Shown: positions 8,216 through 17,446, counted from the stretch's first letter. The stretch is 64,000 bases of DNA from Sphingobacterium sp. UBA5670 (GCF_002420705.1 NZ_DIIM01000021.1:333046-397045), one strand, 5' to 3'. Notes: a model not told the origin generated them from the sequence alone. A program made the numbers and translations.

Positions 8216-9142
8216 TTATAAATTATATAAATCTATTGCTATTTTAAAAGTCTGACAATGTGCATTGACAATATCTTTAATTTCGGGAGAATACCCTCCC
8301 CCCATACTCACCTGAACCGGAATATTGTATCCATGGCACATCTGAAAGACCAATTCATCCCGTCGGCTGCAGGTCTCGGGACTTAAACCTAATTTCCCCA
8401 GTTTATCTGTTTTCAATATATCCACACCGGCCTGGTAAAAAACAAAATCTGGTTCAATCCGCCTAAACAAATCGGATAAACTATCTTCCAATAATACCAG
8501 ATATTCCTGATCCCGAATGTTATCTGCTAAGCCAATATCCAGATAAGAACGCTGTTTTACAAATGGATAATTTTTCTCGCCATGCATAGAAAAAGTAAAT
8601 ACCTGTTTATGCCCCTCAAAAATATGGGCAGTACCATTTCCTTGATGCACATCAAGGTCTATGATGAGGATGCGGCTAGCGTATCTGTGCTTCAGCAAAT
8701 AGCCCGCTGCAGTAGCTTGATCATTCATCAAACAGAAGCCTTCGCCAAAATCATAACCTGCATGATGCGTCCCCCCGGCGATGCTAAAAGCAACACCATA
8801 CTCAAGGGCATATTTAGCACTTTGAATTGCTCCTTCCAAAATATAACGTTCCCGATCAACAAGACTTTGGCTCAACGGAAAACCTATTCTTCGGATCATT
8901 TTAGTATCTAGGGTCAAATCAAATAGCTGTTTGACATAGACTGGATCATGCACCAGGCAACATGATTCAAAGCTCGCAAGTTCAGGACTGAAAAAATTAG
9001 ACTCGTCCGCCATCCCCTCATGTTTTAACTGTAAAGGAATCAACTCGTATTTCAGCATCGGAAAACGATGCCCCTCTTTGACAGGGTGAACAAATTCTGA
9101 ACGAAAAGCTATCTTAAGCACCTTAAATCTAATATTACTCAT
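8216..9142 (-). CDS. Histone deacetylase superfamily hydrolase (AcuC-like)
   Basis: A zinc-dependent amidohydrolase of the arginase/deacetylase fold; bacterial members act on acetylated small molecules or proteins. Key motifs are GGTHHAGYDFGEGFC (paired catalytic His), IIDLDVHQGNGT (metal-binding Asp and His) and the late SMGGGY. The frame is open upstream to 9241, but that extension is not family-like. I set the start at ATG 9142. Relatives begin near M-L-K-I-A-F, which aligns with the GTG codon at 9121-9119, and a TATCTTCG -7-like element sits just above, so 9121 is a real alternative. Confidence 0.85.
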   Translation of the reverse strand: MSNIRFKVLKIAFRSEFVHPVKEGHRFPMLKYELIPLQLKHEGMADESNFFSPELASFESCCLVHDPVYVKQLFDLTLDTKMIRRIGFPLSQSLVDRERYILEGAIQSAKYALEYGVAFSIAGGTHHAGYDFGEGFCLMNDQATAAGYLLKHRYASRILIIDLDVHQGNGTAHIFEGHKQVFTFSMHGEKNYPFVKQRSYLDIGLADNIRDQEYLVLLEDSLSDLFRRIEPDFVFYQAGVDILKTDKLGKLGLSPETCSRRDELVFQMCHGYNIPVQVSMGGGYSPEIKDIVNAHCQTFKIAIDLYNL

Positions 9143-9279
9143 GCGAAGATAAGAAAAAGATCTTTTGGAGTTATAGGAGAAAAAGGGCATCTTTGAGAAG
9201 GAACAATCCGGCAAGCCAATGTTATGTTGCCATAACAGCATACTTGCATTCGATCATAAATTTATATTCTTGAAAATAA

Positions 9280-9921
9280 ATGGAAACAACTAATTTGCCC
9301 CAATTGTCTGCCATGGAACAACGTGTGCTAGGCTCACTAATCGAAAAATCAAAAGTAACCCCAGAATATTATCCGATGACGATCAACAGCTTACAAGCTG
9401 CTTGCAACCAAAAAACTTCCCGCAAACCGGTTGTACAATATAACGAAGAAGATATTGTCTCTACTTTAGACTTATTGAAGAAAAAGGGATTAATATCGAC
9501 AGTTGTTGGTGGTGGATCTCGTGTGACCAAGTATAAACACAATTTTGCTATCCAATTTCCACTCATCCCGTCTGAATTAGCCATTATCTGTTTATTGCTT
9601 CTCAGAGGACCAATGACTGCGGGCGAAATCAATTCGAATTCGGGTCGGCTTTATGAATTTGAGTCATTGAGGGAAATAAATGAACAATTGGAAAAATTGG
9701 CACAAGAAGGCTATCTTAAGTCCTTACCTAAACAAATGGGCCATAAAGAAGTCCGCTACATCCATTTATTAGGAGAAATCAATCTGGAGGCCTATGAAAA
9801 TAGTGGTCCAGTGAGCAGCTCCTCGAACGACCAGATCTTACTCGATCGAATTGGACAATTGGAACAGGAAGTTACAACTTTGAAACAGCAATTTCAGGAT
9901 CTCTGGGATGAATTACATTAA
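9280..9921 (+). CDS. yceH: YceH family protein (DUF480)
   Basis: A 213-residue protein of the YceH/DUF480 family, which contains two winged-helix domains. Visible signatures are LSAMEQRVLGSLIEKSKVTPEYYPMTINSL at the N-terminus, ACNQKTSRKPVV in the first wing, and LLLRGPMTAGEINSNSGRLYEF in the second domain. The C-terminal 30 residues form a coiled coil (LLDRIGQLEQEV...), common in this family. Function is not settled. The stop is 6 bp before the start of the MFS gene, so the two are likely co-transcribed. Confidence 0.85.
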   Translation: METTNLPQLSAMEQRVLGSLIEKSKVTPEYYPMTINSLQAACNQKTSRKPVVQYNEEDIVSTLDLLKKKGLISTVVGGGSRVTKYKHNFAIQFPLIPSELAIICLLLLRGPMTAGEINSNSGRLYEFESLREINEQLEKLAQEGYLKSLPKQMGHKEVRYIHLLGEINLEAYENSGPVSSSSNDQILLDRIGQLEQEVTTLKQQFQDLWDELH

Positions 9922-9927
9922 TTGCTC

Positions 9928-11118
9928 ATGTCGCAAACAATAGATTCCAAAAACGAAATACCCAAAGCAACCCTATGGCTGATGACCATCGCCACAGGCT
10001 TAGTTGTCGCCAATAATTATTACAATCAACCACTATTGGGCTTGATTGCCAAAGACCTACATATTGACGAGGCTATGGTCAGTAATTCGGCCATGTTAAC
10101 GCAGATCGGATATGCCTTTGGCCTGTTACTAATCGTTCCTTTAGGGGATATGTTTAAAAGAAAGAAAATGATCTTGATCGATTTCTTTTTCATTATTTTT
10201 TCTTTGGTAGGCATGGCCATGTCCACTTCTATCCTATCCATATTGCTATTCAGCTTTCTGATAGGTTTCACATCTGTTATTCCACAGGTTTTTGTGCCCA
10301 TGGCAGCCGAACTTGCAAGCAAAGAAAAGCAGGCTTCAGCGATAGGTATGGTTATGTCGGGTCTGCTGATCGGTATATTACTCTCTAGAGTTGTAAGCGG
10401 GTTTATTGGCTCCTACTTCGGATGGCGCGAAATGTATTGGATAGCGTCAGCAATTATGGTCATTACAGCCATCACCATCGCATTCAAGCTACCAGAGGTA
10501 CTGCCTAATTTCAAAGGTTCTTATCGCGAATTGATGCGATCAGTCTGGAACTTTGCCAGGAAACAACCTGTATTACAGTTGGCAGCATTTCGTGGTGCCA
10601 TGGGATTTGGGGCTTTCTCTGCTTTTTTTACGACACTTGTATTCCACCTGGAAGGCCCTCCTTTCTTCGATGGGCCAGCAACCGCCGGAGCATTTGGACT
10701 TGTGGGGGCCTGCGGTGCGCTTGCAGCCGCTTTTGTAAACAGATTGACCATATATATCGGTAAAGCCAGAATTATCTTATACGCTATTCTATTGATGCTG
10801 CTTAGCTGGCTATTATTCGCCCTCTTCGGCAATTACTATTGGGGCCTGATCCTTGGTGTTATTCTCATCGATCTTGGCCTACAGTCGATGCATATCCTGA
10901 ATCAAAGCGATTTCTATGCGCTAAACCTCGGGGCCAACAACCGACTAAATACCGTATATATGGTCAGCTATTTTATTGGTGGATCAACAGGCACTTTTTT
11001 TGCTGCACAAGCATGGCAACACTTCCAATGGCCCGGTGTTATTTTCGTAGGCACATGTTATACGCTGTTGGCCTTGTTGGCTCATCTATTATTTGATTAT
11101 AAATTAAGAAAAAACTGA
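9928..11118 (+). CDS. MFS transporter, probable drug/metabolite exporter
   Basis: An inner-membrane permease of 396 residues with about 12 hydrophobic helices. The start NNYYNQPLLGLIAKDLHI and the loop GDMFKRKKM between helices 2 and 3 (an MFS motif-A variant) place it in the MFS, close to YnfM-like exporters. The substrate is unknown. The frame is open from a TTG at 9922; I chose ATG 9928, which leaves 6 bp after the yceH stop. The DUF72 gene follows after 1 bp, so yceH, this gene and DUF72 form one operon. Confidence 0.85.
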   Translation: MSQTIDSKNEIPKATLWLMTIATGLVVANNYYNQPLLGLIAKDLHIDEAMVSNSAMLTQIGYAFGLLLIVPLGDMFKRKKMILIDFFFIIFSLVGMAMSTSILSILLFSFLIGFTSVIPQVFVPMAAELASKEKQASAIGMVMSGLLIGILLSRVVSGFIGSYFGWREMYWIASAIMVITAITIAFKLPEVLPNFKGSYRELMRSVWNFARKQPVLQLAAFRGAMGFGAFSAFFTTLVFHLEGPPFFDGPATAGAFGLVGACGALAAAFVNRLTIYIGKARIILYAILLMLLSWLLFALFGNYYWGLILGVILIDLGLQSMHILNQSDFYALNLGANNRLNTVYMVSYFIGGSTGTFFAAQAWQHFQWPGVIFVGTCYTLLALLAHLLFDYKLRKN

Positions 11119-11119
11119 T

Positions 11120-12007
11120 ATGAAATTCGGCCAAGTAGAACATCCCGAGGAAATCGATTTTACCCTTCCTCCTACTACACCAGAAACCTTAACCTTATTA
11201 CAGCACTTCAAAATAGACAAACCTTTTGAGGTATATGTAGGCTGTGCAAAATGGAATAAACAAGATTTAAAAGGCTTTTATCCCAGAGGTACAAAAGACG
11301 AACTTGCTTATTACTCCACACAGTTTAACAGCGTTGAACTCAATGCTACATTCTACAATTCACCTGGCATAGACCAGGTAGAGACCTGGAAAAAGAAAAC
11401 ACCTGCTAACTTCAAGTTCTTCCCTAAAATACCACAATCCATCAGCCATTTCAGCAGACTACTGAATACCGGTGATAAAGTAAAATTATTTACGGACTCC
11501 ATTGTTCATTTCGATGAAAAACTGGGAATGGCTTTTCTTCAGATGCACGACAATTATAATCCAAAGGACATGGCCCGTTTAAAACTATTTCTTCATGACT
11601 GGCCAAAAGAGGTCCCGCTAGCGTTGGAAGTCCGAAATAAAGATTGGTTTTCCAAACTCGAAGTAACAAAAGAACTCTATGCACTGTTGGAGGAAACCAA
11701 TGTGACCAATGTACTGGTCGATACTGCAGGCCGGAGAGATATGCTCCATATGCGCTTGACCACGCCGATTGCTTTCGTACGGTATGTAGGTGCAAATCAT
11801 GCATCAGACTATGATCGACTGGATCAATGGATCGATGTGCTGAAACTATGGCGGGAAAACGGGTTGCAAAAATTGTATTTCTTTATCCACCAGAACATTG
11901 AGATAGAATCACCATTACTGGCGACGCATTTTATCAAAAAACTGAATACAACATTCGACTTGGATCTAACCTATCCCAACAAAAACACAGGAAATACTTT
12001 ATTCTAA
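11120..12007 (+). CDS. DUF72 domain protein
   Basis: A 295-residue TIM-barrel-like protein of the DUF72 family (YecE-like). Recognisable parts are YVGCAKWNKQDLKGFYPRG near residue 40, YYSTQFNSVELNATFYNSP, the FKFFPKIPQSISH strand, LALEVRNKDWF, and FVRYVGANHASDYDRLDQW. Function unknown; the family has been compared to sugar-isomerase-like barrels. It is the last gene of the yceH operon and is followed by a terminator. Confidence 0.85.
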   Translation: MKFGQVEHPEEIDFTLPPTTPETLTLLQHFKIDKPFEVYVGCAKWNKQDLKGFYPRGTKDELAYYSTQFNSVELNATFYNSPGIDQVETWKKKTPANFKFFPKIPQSISHFSRLLNTGDKVKLFTDSIVHFDEKLGMAFLQMHDNYNPKDMARLKLFLHDWPKEVPLALEVRNKDWFSKLEVTKELYALLEETNVTNVLVDTAGRRDMLHMRLTTPIAFVRYVGANHASDYDRLDQWIDVLKLWRENGLQKLYFFIHQNIEIESPLLATHFIKKLNTTFDLDLTYPNKNTGNTLF

Positions 12008-12073
12008 GACAGGATATCAGATCTGGTGCTAGAGGCAACGATAGAAAAGATCATTGAGGATATTTTGCACAAA

Positions 12074-12106
12074 AAAAAGCCGAAGTAGAAGATACTTCGG
12101 CTTTTT
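12074..12106. terminator. Bidirectional terminator between DUF72 gene and eno
   Basis: A perfect 14-bp stem AAAAAGCCGAAGTA / TACTTCGGCTTTTT with a 5-nt loop and T-runs on both strands, between convergent genes. Confidence 0.9.
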
Positions 12107-12128
12107 ATATTAAAAATCAAACTTTAGC

Positions 12129-13424
12129 TTATTTTTTAGCGTATTTAAAGTTTTTACCGATGAAACGGGCATTACCACCCAATTCCTCTTCGATACGCAA
12201 CAATTGATTGTATTTAGCCATACGGTCAGAACGTGAAGCAGAACCAGTTTTGATCTGTCCACAGTTCAATGCTACAGCTAAGTCAGCGATAGTCGCATCT
12301 TCAGTCTCGCCCGAACGGTGTGACATCACAGAAGTATAACCAGAATTTTGAGCTAAAGTAACCGCATTGATTGTTTCAGTCAATGAACCGATTTGATTTA
12401 CTTTCACTAAAATTGAATTTGCTGTATGGGTATCAATTCCTTGTTGAAGACGTTTTGTATTTGTAACAAAAAGATCATCACCTACTAATTGAACATGGTC
12501 ACCGATTTTGTCAGTCAATGTTTTCCATCCAGCCCAATCATCTTCAGCCATACCATCTTCGATAGAAATAATAGGATATTTAGCTGTTAATTCAGCCAAA
12601 TAGCTTGCTTGTTCTTCACTAGAACGTACAGCACCTTTATCACCTTCAAATTTCGTATAATCGTATTTACCGTCTTTGTAGAACTCAGAAGAAGCACAAT
12701 CCAACGCTAAACAAACATCTTGGCCTGGTTTGTAACCAGCGATTTCAATCGCTTTCAAAACTGTTTCGATAGCATCTTCAGTACCTTCAAAAGTTGGCGC
12801 GAAACCACCTTCATCACCTACTGCAGTTGAAAGACCTCTGTCATGTAAAATCTTTTTCAAGGTATGGAAAACCTCAGTACCCCAACGCAAAGCCTCAGAG
12901 AATGAAGGCGCACCCACAGGCATGATCATAAATTCTTGGAATGCGATAGGTGCATCAGAGTGTGAACCACCATTGATGATATTCATCATAGGAATAGGTA
13001 ACGTGTTCGCATTTACACCACCGATATAACGGTATAATGGTTGACGTGACTCTTGTGCAGCAGCTTTAGCAACAGCTAAAGAAACACCTAAAATAGCATT
13101 TGCACCTAAATTTCCTTTATTCTCGCTACCGTCTAAATCAATCATGATTTTATCGATGGCATTTTGCTCGAAAACATCTACACCTTCTAGTGCTTTTGCA
13201 ATTTTAGTGTTTACATTCTCAACAGCTTTCAAAACACCTTTTCCTAGATATTTTGACTTGTCGCCATCACGCAATTCTACTGCTTCGTGAATACCAGTTG
13301 AAGCACCTGAAGGAACAGCTGCACGACCAACAAAACCATTTTGTGTAGTAACATCTACCTCAATTGTAGGGTTACCGCGCGAATCCAAAATTTGACGCGC
13401 ATGAACATCGATAATTAAACTCAT
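12129..13424 (-). CDS. eno: Enolase
   Basis: Enolase interconverts 2-phosphoglycerate and phosphoenolpyruvate in glycolysis and gluconeogenesis. The 431 residues fit the family. Landmarks are ARQILDSRGNPTIEVDV at the N-terminus, the GGSHSDAPIAFQEFMI loop, GDEGGFAP with the catalytic Glu, the metal ligands in LALDCASSEF, SIEDGMAEDDW and GDDLFVTN, the catalytic Lys in SILVKVNQIG, and SHRSGETEDATIADLAV. It is a separate unit: a terminator lies between it and carA upstream, and another follows it. Confidence 0.98.
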   Translation of the reverse strand: MSLIIDVHARQILDSRGNPTIEVDVTTQNGFVGRAAVPSGASTGIHEAVELRDGDKSKYLGKGVLKAVENVNTKIAKALEGVDVFEQNAIDKIMIDLDGSENKGNLGANAILGVSLAVAKAAAQESRQPLYRYIGGVNANTLPIPMMNIINGGSHSDAPIAFQEFMIMPVGAPSFSEALRWGTEVFHTLKKILHDRGLSTAVGDEGGFAPTFEGTEDAIETVLKAIEIAGYKPGQDVCLALDCASSEFYKDGKYDYTKFEGDKGAVRSSEEQASYLAELTAKYPIISIEDGMAEDDWAGWKTLTDKIGDHVQLVGDDLFVTNTKRLQQGIDTHTANSILVKVNQIGSLTETINAVTLAQNSGYTSVMSHRSGETEDATIADLAVALNCGQIKTGSASRSDRMAKYNQLLRIEEELGGNARFIGKNFKYAKK

Positions 13425-13587
13425 CTCTTTATTAGACTATAATTTATTTTCATTACTTAGTGTAAATAAGACACACTCTTATCTACAGACATTTTTCACA
13501 ATCAAATATAATAAAAAATGTATTTATTCCCCTATTTATTATGAATAAAATATGCCCCATCGGCATAACTGTTCAAATAAATACAAT

Positions 13588-13618
13588 AAAAAACCCTTCA
13601 AGATCTGAAGGGTTTTTT
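13588..13618 (-). terminator. Terminator after carA
   Basis: A 13-bp stem AAAAAACCCTTCA / TGAAGGGTTTTTT with a 5-nt loop lies 18 bp past the carA stop, with a T-run on the minus strand. Confidence 0.85.
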
Positions 13619-13635
13619 ATATAATATTGTACAAT

Positions 13636-14736
13636 TTAGTTTTTGATCATCGCTACAAAATCATCAAACAAATAGCGCGAGTCATGAGGGCCCGGTGATG
13701 ATTCTGGGTGATATTGCACCGAAAATGCTTTCTGTCCTTTGATACAGATACCTTCAATAGACTGATCGTTCAAATTAACGTGTGTAATTTCGACGTTCTC
13801 AGAATTTTGGATATCTTCAGCCACAACTCCGAAACCGTGGTTCTGCGAAGTAATTTCACAACGATTAGCAATAATGTTTTTCACTGGGTGATTGATACCG
13901 CGGTGTCCATTATGCAATTTGCTTGTGCGGATACCATTTGCCAATGCCAAGATCTGGTGACCTAAACAAATACCAAACATAGGTTTATTTGCATTCAAAA
14001 TAGCTTTTACCGTGTCGATTGCATAATCCATCGGCGCAGGATCGCCAGGGCCATTGGAAATGAAATAACCATCGGGATTCCATTTTTCCATTTCCTCGAA
14101 TGTTGTTTTCGCAGGAAAAACCTTTGTATATACATCGCGAGCCTCAAAATTGCGCAAGATATTTTTCTTGATTCCTAAGTCCAAAACTGCAACACGCAAC
14201 GAAGCATTTTCATTGCCGAAGAAATAAGGTTCAGCTGTTGTCACTTTTGAAGACAACTCAAGTCCATCCATTGAAGGGACTTCAGCTAATTGACGTTTTA
14301 ATTCCTCAACATCCAATGTTTCTGAAGAAATAATCGCATTCATCGCACCTTTATCGCGGATATGTCGCACCAATGAACGGGTATCTACATCAGAAATACC
14401 AACTAAATTACCCTCTTCAAAGTAGTTTTGTATAGATTCATCAGCCATTTTACGGCTGTAGTTAATGTTGTAGTTCTTACAAACTAGTCCCGCAATCTGA
14501 ATTTGATTTGATTCGGTATCGTCCTCATCAATACCATAGTTACCAATATGGGCATTGGTCGTTACCATGATTTGTCCAAAATAAGATGGATCTGTAAAAA
14601 TCTCTTGATAACCAGTTGTTCCTGTATTGAAACAGATTTCCCCAGTAGTCGTACCAATTTTACCAGCGGCTTTACCGTGATAAACTGTACCATCTTCTAA
14701 AACTAAAATTGCAGGCAATTTGCTGTAGTTGGTCAT
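13636..14736 (-). CDS. carA: Carbamoyl-phosphate synthase small subunit
   Basis: CarA is the glutaminase subunit that feeds ammonia to CarB for carbamoyl phosphate, used for arginine and pyrimidines. The 366 residues include the N-terminal CPSase domain (LVLEDGTVYHGKAAG..., FNTGTTGYQEIFTDPSY) and a C-terminal class I glutamine amidotransferase with the nucleophile Cys in FGICLGHQ and the His-Glu of QYHPESSPGP. carB is not adjacent. The gene is preceded by a promoter, a possible leader ORF and an intrinsic terminator, which suggests attenuation. Confidence 0.97.
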   Translation of the reverse strand: MTNYSKLPAILVLEDGTVYHGKAAGKIGTTTGEICFNTGTTGYQEIFTDPSYFGQIMVTTNAHIGNYGIDEDDTESNQIQIAGLVCKNYNINYSRKMADESIQNYFEEGNLVGISDVDTRSLVRHIRDKGAMNAIISSETLDVEELKRQLAEVPSMDGLELSSKVTTAEPYFFGNENASLRVAVLDLGIKKNILRNFEARDVYTKVFPAKTTFEEMEKWNPDGYFISNGPGDPAPMDYAIDTVKAILNANKPMFGICLGHQILALANGIRTSKLHNGHRGINHPVKNIIANRCEITSQNHGFGVVAEDIQNSENVEITHVNLNDQSIEGICIKGQKAFSVQYHPESSPGPHDSRYLFDDFVAMIKN

Positions 14737-14803
14737 TATCGATGTAATATTATAAAATGTGTATCCTTACTTTTATGAATTTTAAAGCGTTCTTCATTGG
14801 ATA

Positions 14804-14826
14804 TAAAAAAAGCCCTCAAATGGGCT
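14804..14826 (-). terminator. Intrinsic terminator in the carA leader (possible attenuator)
   Basis: On the minus strand AGCCC-ATTTGA-GGGCT is followed by six T. It lies 67 bp before carA and about 90 bp after the leader promoter, so it falls inside the predicted carA transcript. It could simply end the upstream DUF2752 transcript, but the intervening promoter makes attenuation the more interesting reading. Confidence 0.6.
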
Positions 14827-14835
14827 AAATATCAA

Positions 14836-14910
14836 TTAACAATGCATCATAACGATTGACAAACCGTTTCCTAAGGCACCCACCAATAAAGACTCTACTT
14901 TAATTTTCAC
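14836..14910 (-). CDS. Possible 24-codon leader peptide upstream of carA
   Basis: A GTG at 14910 opens a 24-codon frame ending at TAA 14836, 9 nt before the terminator stem. It reads V-K-I-K-V-E-S-L-L-V-G-A-L-G-N-G-L-S, then I-V-M-M-H-C. The GTG is 7 nt from the -7 element, so translation would be leaderless or nearly so. There is no run of arginine codons, so it is not a classic arginine attenuator. Function is inferred from position only. Confidence 0.3.
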   Translation of the reverse strand: MKIKVESLLVGALGNGLSIVMMHC

Positions 14911-14916
14911 GGGAGA

Positions 14917-14947
14917 CAAAGTTACGACATATCACTTAAAAGTGAAA
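14917..14947 (-). promoter_or_regulatory. Promoter of the carA leader
   Basis: On the minus strand TAACTTTG (14924-14917) matches the -7 consensus TAnnTTTG. TTTC (14947-14944) lies 19 bp upstream and matches the -33 TTTG at 3 of 4 positions. Confidence 0.5.
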
Positions 14948-14962
14948 ACATTTTTTGTTTTT

Positions 14963-15274
14963 TTATTGTTCAACTAATTTCTTCCTCCAAAACGCTGCAA
15001 AGTCTCTCAAAATCAAAACGATCAATAAGGGAACAAGCATATAAATCAGTGGATTCGTTAGCCAGGCTTCCCGCCACTCCAAGCGCAGCAAGGCAATCAA
15101 CGCGGTCGTAAGACCGCATCCCGGACAATCATACCCACTCACAGCCTTCCAAAGGCAAGGAACAAGAATATGGATATCCATGAAAAGATATAAGCTTATA
15201 GCAATTCCGAAATACCCCAATACCAACGAATAGATCCAATGATACTTAAGGTATTTCAGTAAGATATAAATCAT
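14963..15274 (-). CDS. DUF2752 membrane protein
   Basis: A 103-residue integral membrane protein with three hydrophobic segments. The DUF2752 signature is CPGCGLTTALIALLRLEW (about residues 50-67), where the Cys pair and GLTTA are conserved. Function unknown. Its ATG overlaps the stop of the TM2 gene by one base (TAATG), so the two are translationally coupled; they are often paired in this phylum. Confidence 0.85.
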   Translation of the reverse strand: MIYILLKYLKYHWIYSLVLGYFGIAISLYLFMDIHILVPCLWKAVSGYDCPGCGLTTALIALLRLEWREAWLTNPLIYMLVPLLIVLILRDFAAFWRKKLVEQ

Positions 15275-15630
15275 TAATTATTGTTTATCGGACTTTTAAT
15301 GTAATTACCATCTGCATCCTTATATTTACCAACAATAATCATAATCAAATCGATCAGATACCAAATTCCGCATCCTCCCAAAGTCAGCAACTGAATCACT
15401 GCGGTACCTATTTGGCCCAAGTAGAAACGATGTGCGCCAAATGGCCCAAGAAAAAAGCAAAACAACAGCGCCGGCAGCCATCTGTCATCCTGAAACGTGT
15501 TATTTTGTTGCTGAAAGGGTTGGTTAGCGTAAAATATAGGCTGCCTTACTCCGCAATAAGGACAAACCTCGGCCTTGATATTGATCAACTTGCCACATTC
15601 TACGCAATACTTTTCGTCTTCTGTTTTCAT
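15274..15630 (-). CDS. Zinc-ribbon TM2 domain protein
   Basis: A 118-residue protein with an N-terminal zinc ribbon (YCVECGKLI, then VCPYCGVRQ) and a C-terminal TM2 domain: two hydrophobic helices with FLGPFGAHRFYLGQIGTAVIQLLTLGGCGIWYLIDLI. TM2 proteins are small membrane proteins of unsettled role. It is directly coupled to the DUF2752 gene. Confidence 0.85.
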   Translation of the reverse strand: MKTEDEKYCVECGKLINIKAEVCPYCGVRQPIFYANQPFQQQNNTFQDDRWLPALLFCFFLGPFGAHRFYLGQIGTAVIQLLTLGGCGIWYLIDLIMIIVGKYKDADGNYIKSPINNN

Positions 15631-15751
15631 TTAGATTTAATTTGGTGATGGAACTAAAAAACAGTCGTCCATCCAGGATAAAATAATAGCATGAAATTAA
15701 CAAAAAAACTTATAAAATGTTCTTTTTTTAGCAACATATAGAATTTAATAG

Positions 15752-15794
15752 AAACAGAAAAGGCGCTTCACGGTGTGGAGCGCCTTTTCTGTTT
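15752..15794 (-). terminator. Terminator after obgE
   Basis: A long stem AAACAGAAAAGGCGCT / AGCGCCTTTTCTGTTT lies 14 bp past the obgE stop, with a T-rich end on the minus strand. Confidence 0.8.
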
Positions 15795-15807
15795 ATGTAT
15801 TCAACTT

Positions 15808-16806
15808 TTAAGAGTTGATTGCTTTCCAGATCATATCTTTCAATGGCAAGATATTTTTGCCTGTCACCGAAGAAATGAAGATATAAGGCACATCTTCCGG
15901 TAGCTCCTGCTCCATTTCCTTCTCCAGCTCCTCATCGAGCATATCAGACTTCGTAATAGCAAGCAATTTGGGCTTATCTGCCAACTCAGGATTATATGCA
16001 GTCAATTCATTTAATAAAATGGCATATTCTTCGCGAATTGTCCGGTCCGTATCAGCTGGCACCATAAACAGCAAAACAGAATTTCGTTCAATATGCCGCA
16101 AGAAACGATACCCCAATCCTTTTCCTTCTGAAGCCCCTTCGATAATACCCGGAATGTCTGCCATAACAAAGGAACGGTTATCCCGGTAGCTCACCATCCC
16201 CAAATTAGGGACAAGCGTTGTAAAGGGGTAATTTGCGATTTCGGGCTTCGCAGCAGAGACCACAGACAGCAATGTTGATTTTCCGGCGTTAGGGAATCCT
16301 ACCAGCCCAACATCAGCAAGAACTTTCAATTCCAGAATAATCCACTGCTCTTTGCCAGGAAGGCCGGGTTGCGAAAACCGCGGTGTTTGCTGCGTAGGCG
16401 ATTTAAAATGCCAGTTACCCAAACCACCTTTTCCACCAGGAACCAATACCCTTGTTTCACCATCTTCTGTAATATCAAACAAGACCTCTCCCGTCTCCGC
16501 ATCCTTTGCAATTGTTCCCAGAGGGACCTCCAATACTTCATCACGACCTGTAGCGCCAGTGCGCAATGAACTGCCCCCCGACTCTCCGTTTGAAGCGATA
16601 ATATGCTTACGGTATTTCAAATGAAGTAAGGTCCAGAGATTAGTCGTTCCTTTCAGTATAATATGCCCACCACGACCGCCGTCACCACCATCGGGACCAC
16701 CGGTAGCTGTGTGCTTGTCACGATGCAAATGAGCTGAACCTGCCCCACCATGTCCAGAACGACAACACACTTTCACATAATCAACAAAATTCGAGCCTTG
16801 CGCCAT
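15808..16806 (-). CDS. obgE: Obg family GTPase
   Basis: ObgE/CgtA is an essential ribosome-associated GTPase in 50S assembly and stress response. The 332 residues comprise the glycine-rich Obg fold (about 1-158, with GGHGGAGSAHLHRDK and GGPDGGDGGRGGHI) and a G domain with GFPNAGKST (G1), DIPGIIEGAS (G3), TKSD (G4) and SSVTGK (G5). The variable C-terminal domain of some orthologs is absent, as is usual in Bacteroidota. adk lies 35 bp upstream on the same strand, so they are probably one operon. Confidence 0.96.
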   Translation of the reverse strand: MAQGSNFVDYVKVCCRSGHGGAGSAHLHRDKHTATGGPDGGDGGRGGHIILKGTTNLWTLLHLKYRKHIIASNGESGGSSLRTGATGRDEVLEVPLGTIAKDAETGEVLFDITEDGETRVLVPGGKGGLGNWHFKSPTQQTPRFSQPGLPGKEQWIILELKVLADVGLVGFPNAGKSTLLSVVSAAKPEIANYPFTTLVPNLGMVSYRDNRSFVMADIPGIIEGASEGKGLGYRFLRHIERNSVLLFMVPADTDRTIREEYAILLNELTAYNPELADKPKLLAITKSDMLDEELEKEMEQELPEDVPYIFISSVTGKNILPLKDMIWKAINS

Positions 16807-16841
16807 TACAATTTATTACAGTCTAAAAGTATTTATTTCAA

Positions 16842-17411
16842 TTAATAATTATCGATGATATCGGTTAAGCTCTTAAAGATAGTCTCGATCTCACCGATGC
16901 CATTTACTTTAGAAAGCTTACCCTGCGCCTCATAATAAGGCAATACATGAATCGTCTTCGTGAAATATTCATCGATACGCTTCACTAATTTATCCGCATC
17001 ATCATCCGCACGGCCAGAAATCTCTCTCCGTTTGGCAATACGTTCTTTCAATTCATCCTCATTCACATCCAGTGCGATTACGACCGAGATTGAGGTGTTG
17101 ATACCTTCTAAAAAAGCATCCAAAGCCTCAGCTTGAGCAACAGTACGAGGAAATCCGTCAAAAATAAATCCTTTTGCATCCGGATTTTTCTTTACTTCCT
17201 CTTCCAGCATTGCTATCGTAATCGAATCTGGCACTAAATTTCCCTCAGCAATAATCTGGCTCACTTGTTGACCAAGTGGCGTTTGACCTTTAATATGTGC
17301 TCTAAAAATATCACCAGTTGAAACATGAACCAATTGATATTTTTCAATAAGCTTTGCAGATTGGGTTCCCTTACCTGCACCCGGAGGGCCAAATATTACA
17401 AGGTTTAGCAT
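16842..17411 (-). CDS. adk: Adenylate kinase (short-LID type)
   Basis: Adk converts ATP + AMP to 2 ADP. The 189 residues contain the P-loop GPPGAGKGTQ (8-17), VSTGDIFRAHI, the FDGFPRTVAQAEAL AMP-binding region, and RREISGRADDDADKLVKR. The LID is short, lacking the zinc-binding insertion of long-form enzymes, which explains the length. It precedes obgE with a 35-bp gap. A terminator separates it from the tRNA genes upstream. Confidence 0.96.
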   Translation of the reverse strand: MLNLVIFGPPGAGKGTQSAKLIEKYQLVHVSTGDIFRAHIKGQTPLGQQVSQIIAEGNLVPDSITIAMLEEEVKKNPDAKGFIFDGFPRTVAQAEALDAFLEGINTSISVVIALDVNEDELKERIAKRREISGRADDDADKLVKRIDEYFTKTIHVLPYYEAQGKLSKVNGIGEIETIFKSLTDIIDNY

Positions 17412-17446
17412 AGTTTTATTTAAGAAATTAAAACGAGTTAAAAAAT

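Noticed and set aside
11490..11804. 104-codon minus-strand frame within the DUF72 gene
   Set aside because: Antisense to a clear DUF72 coding region.
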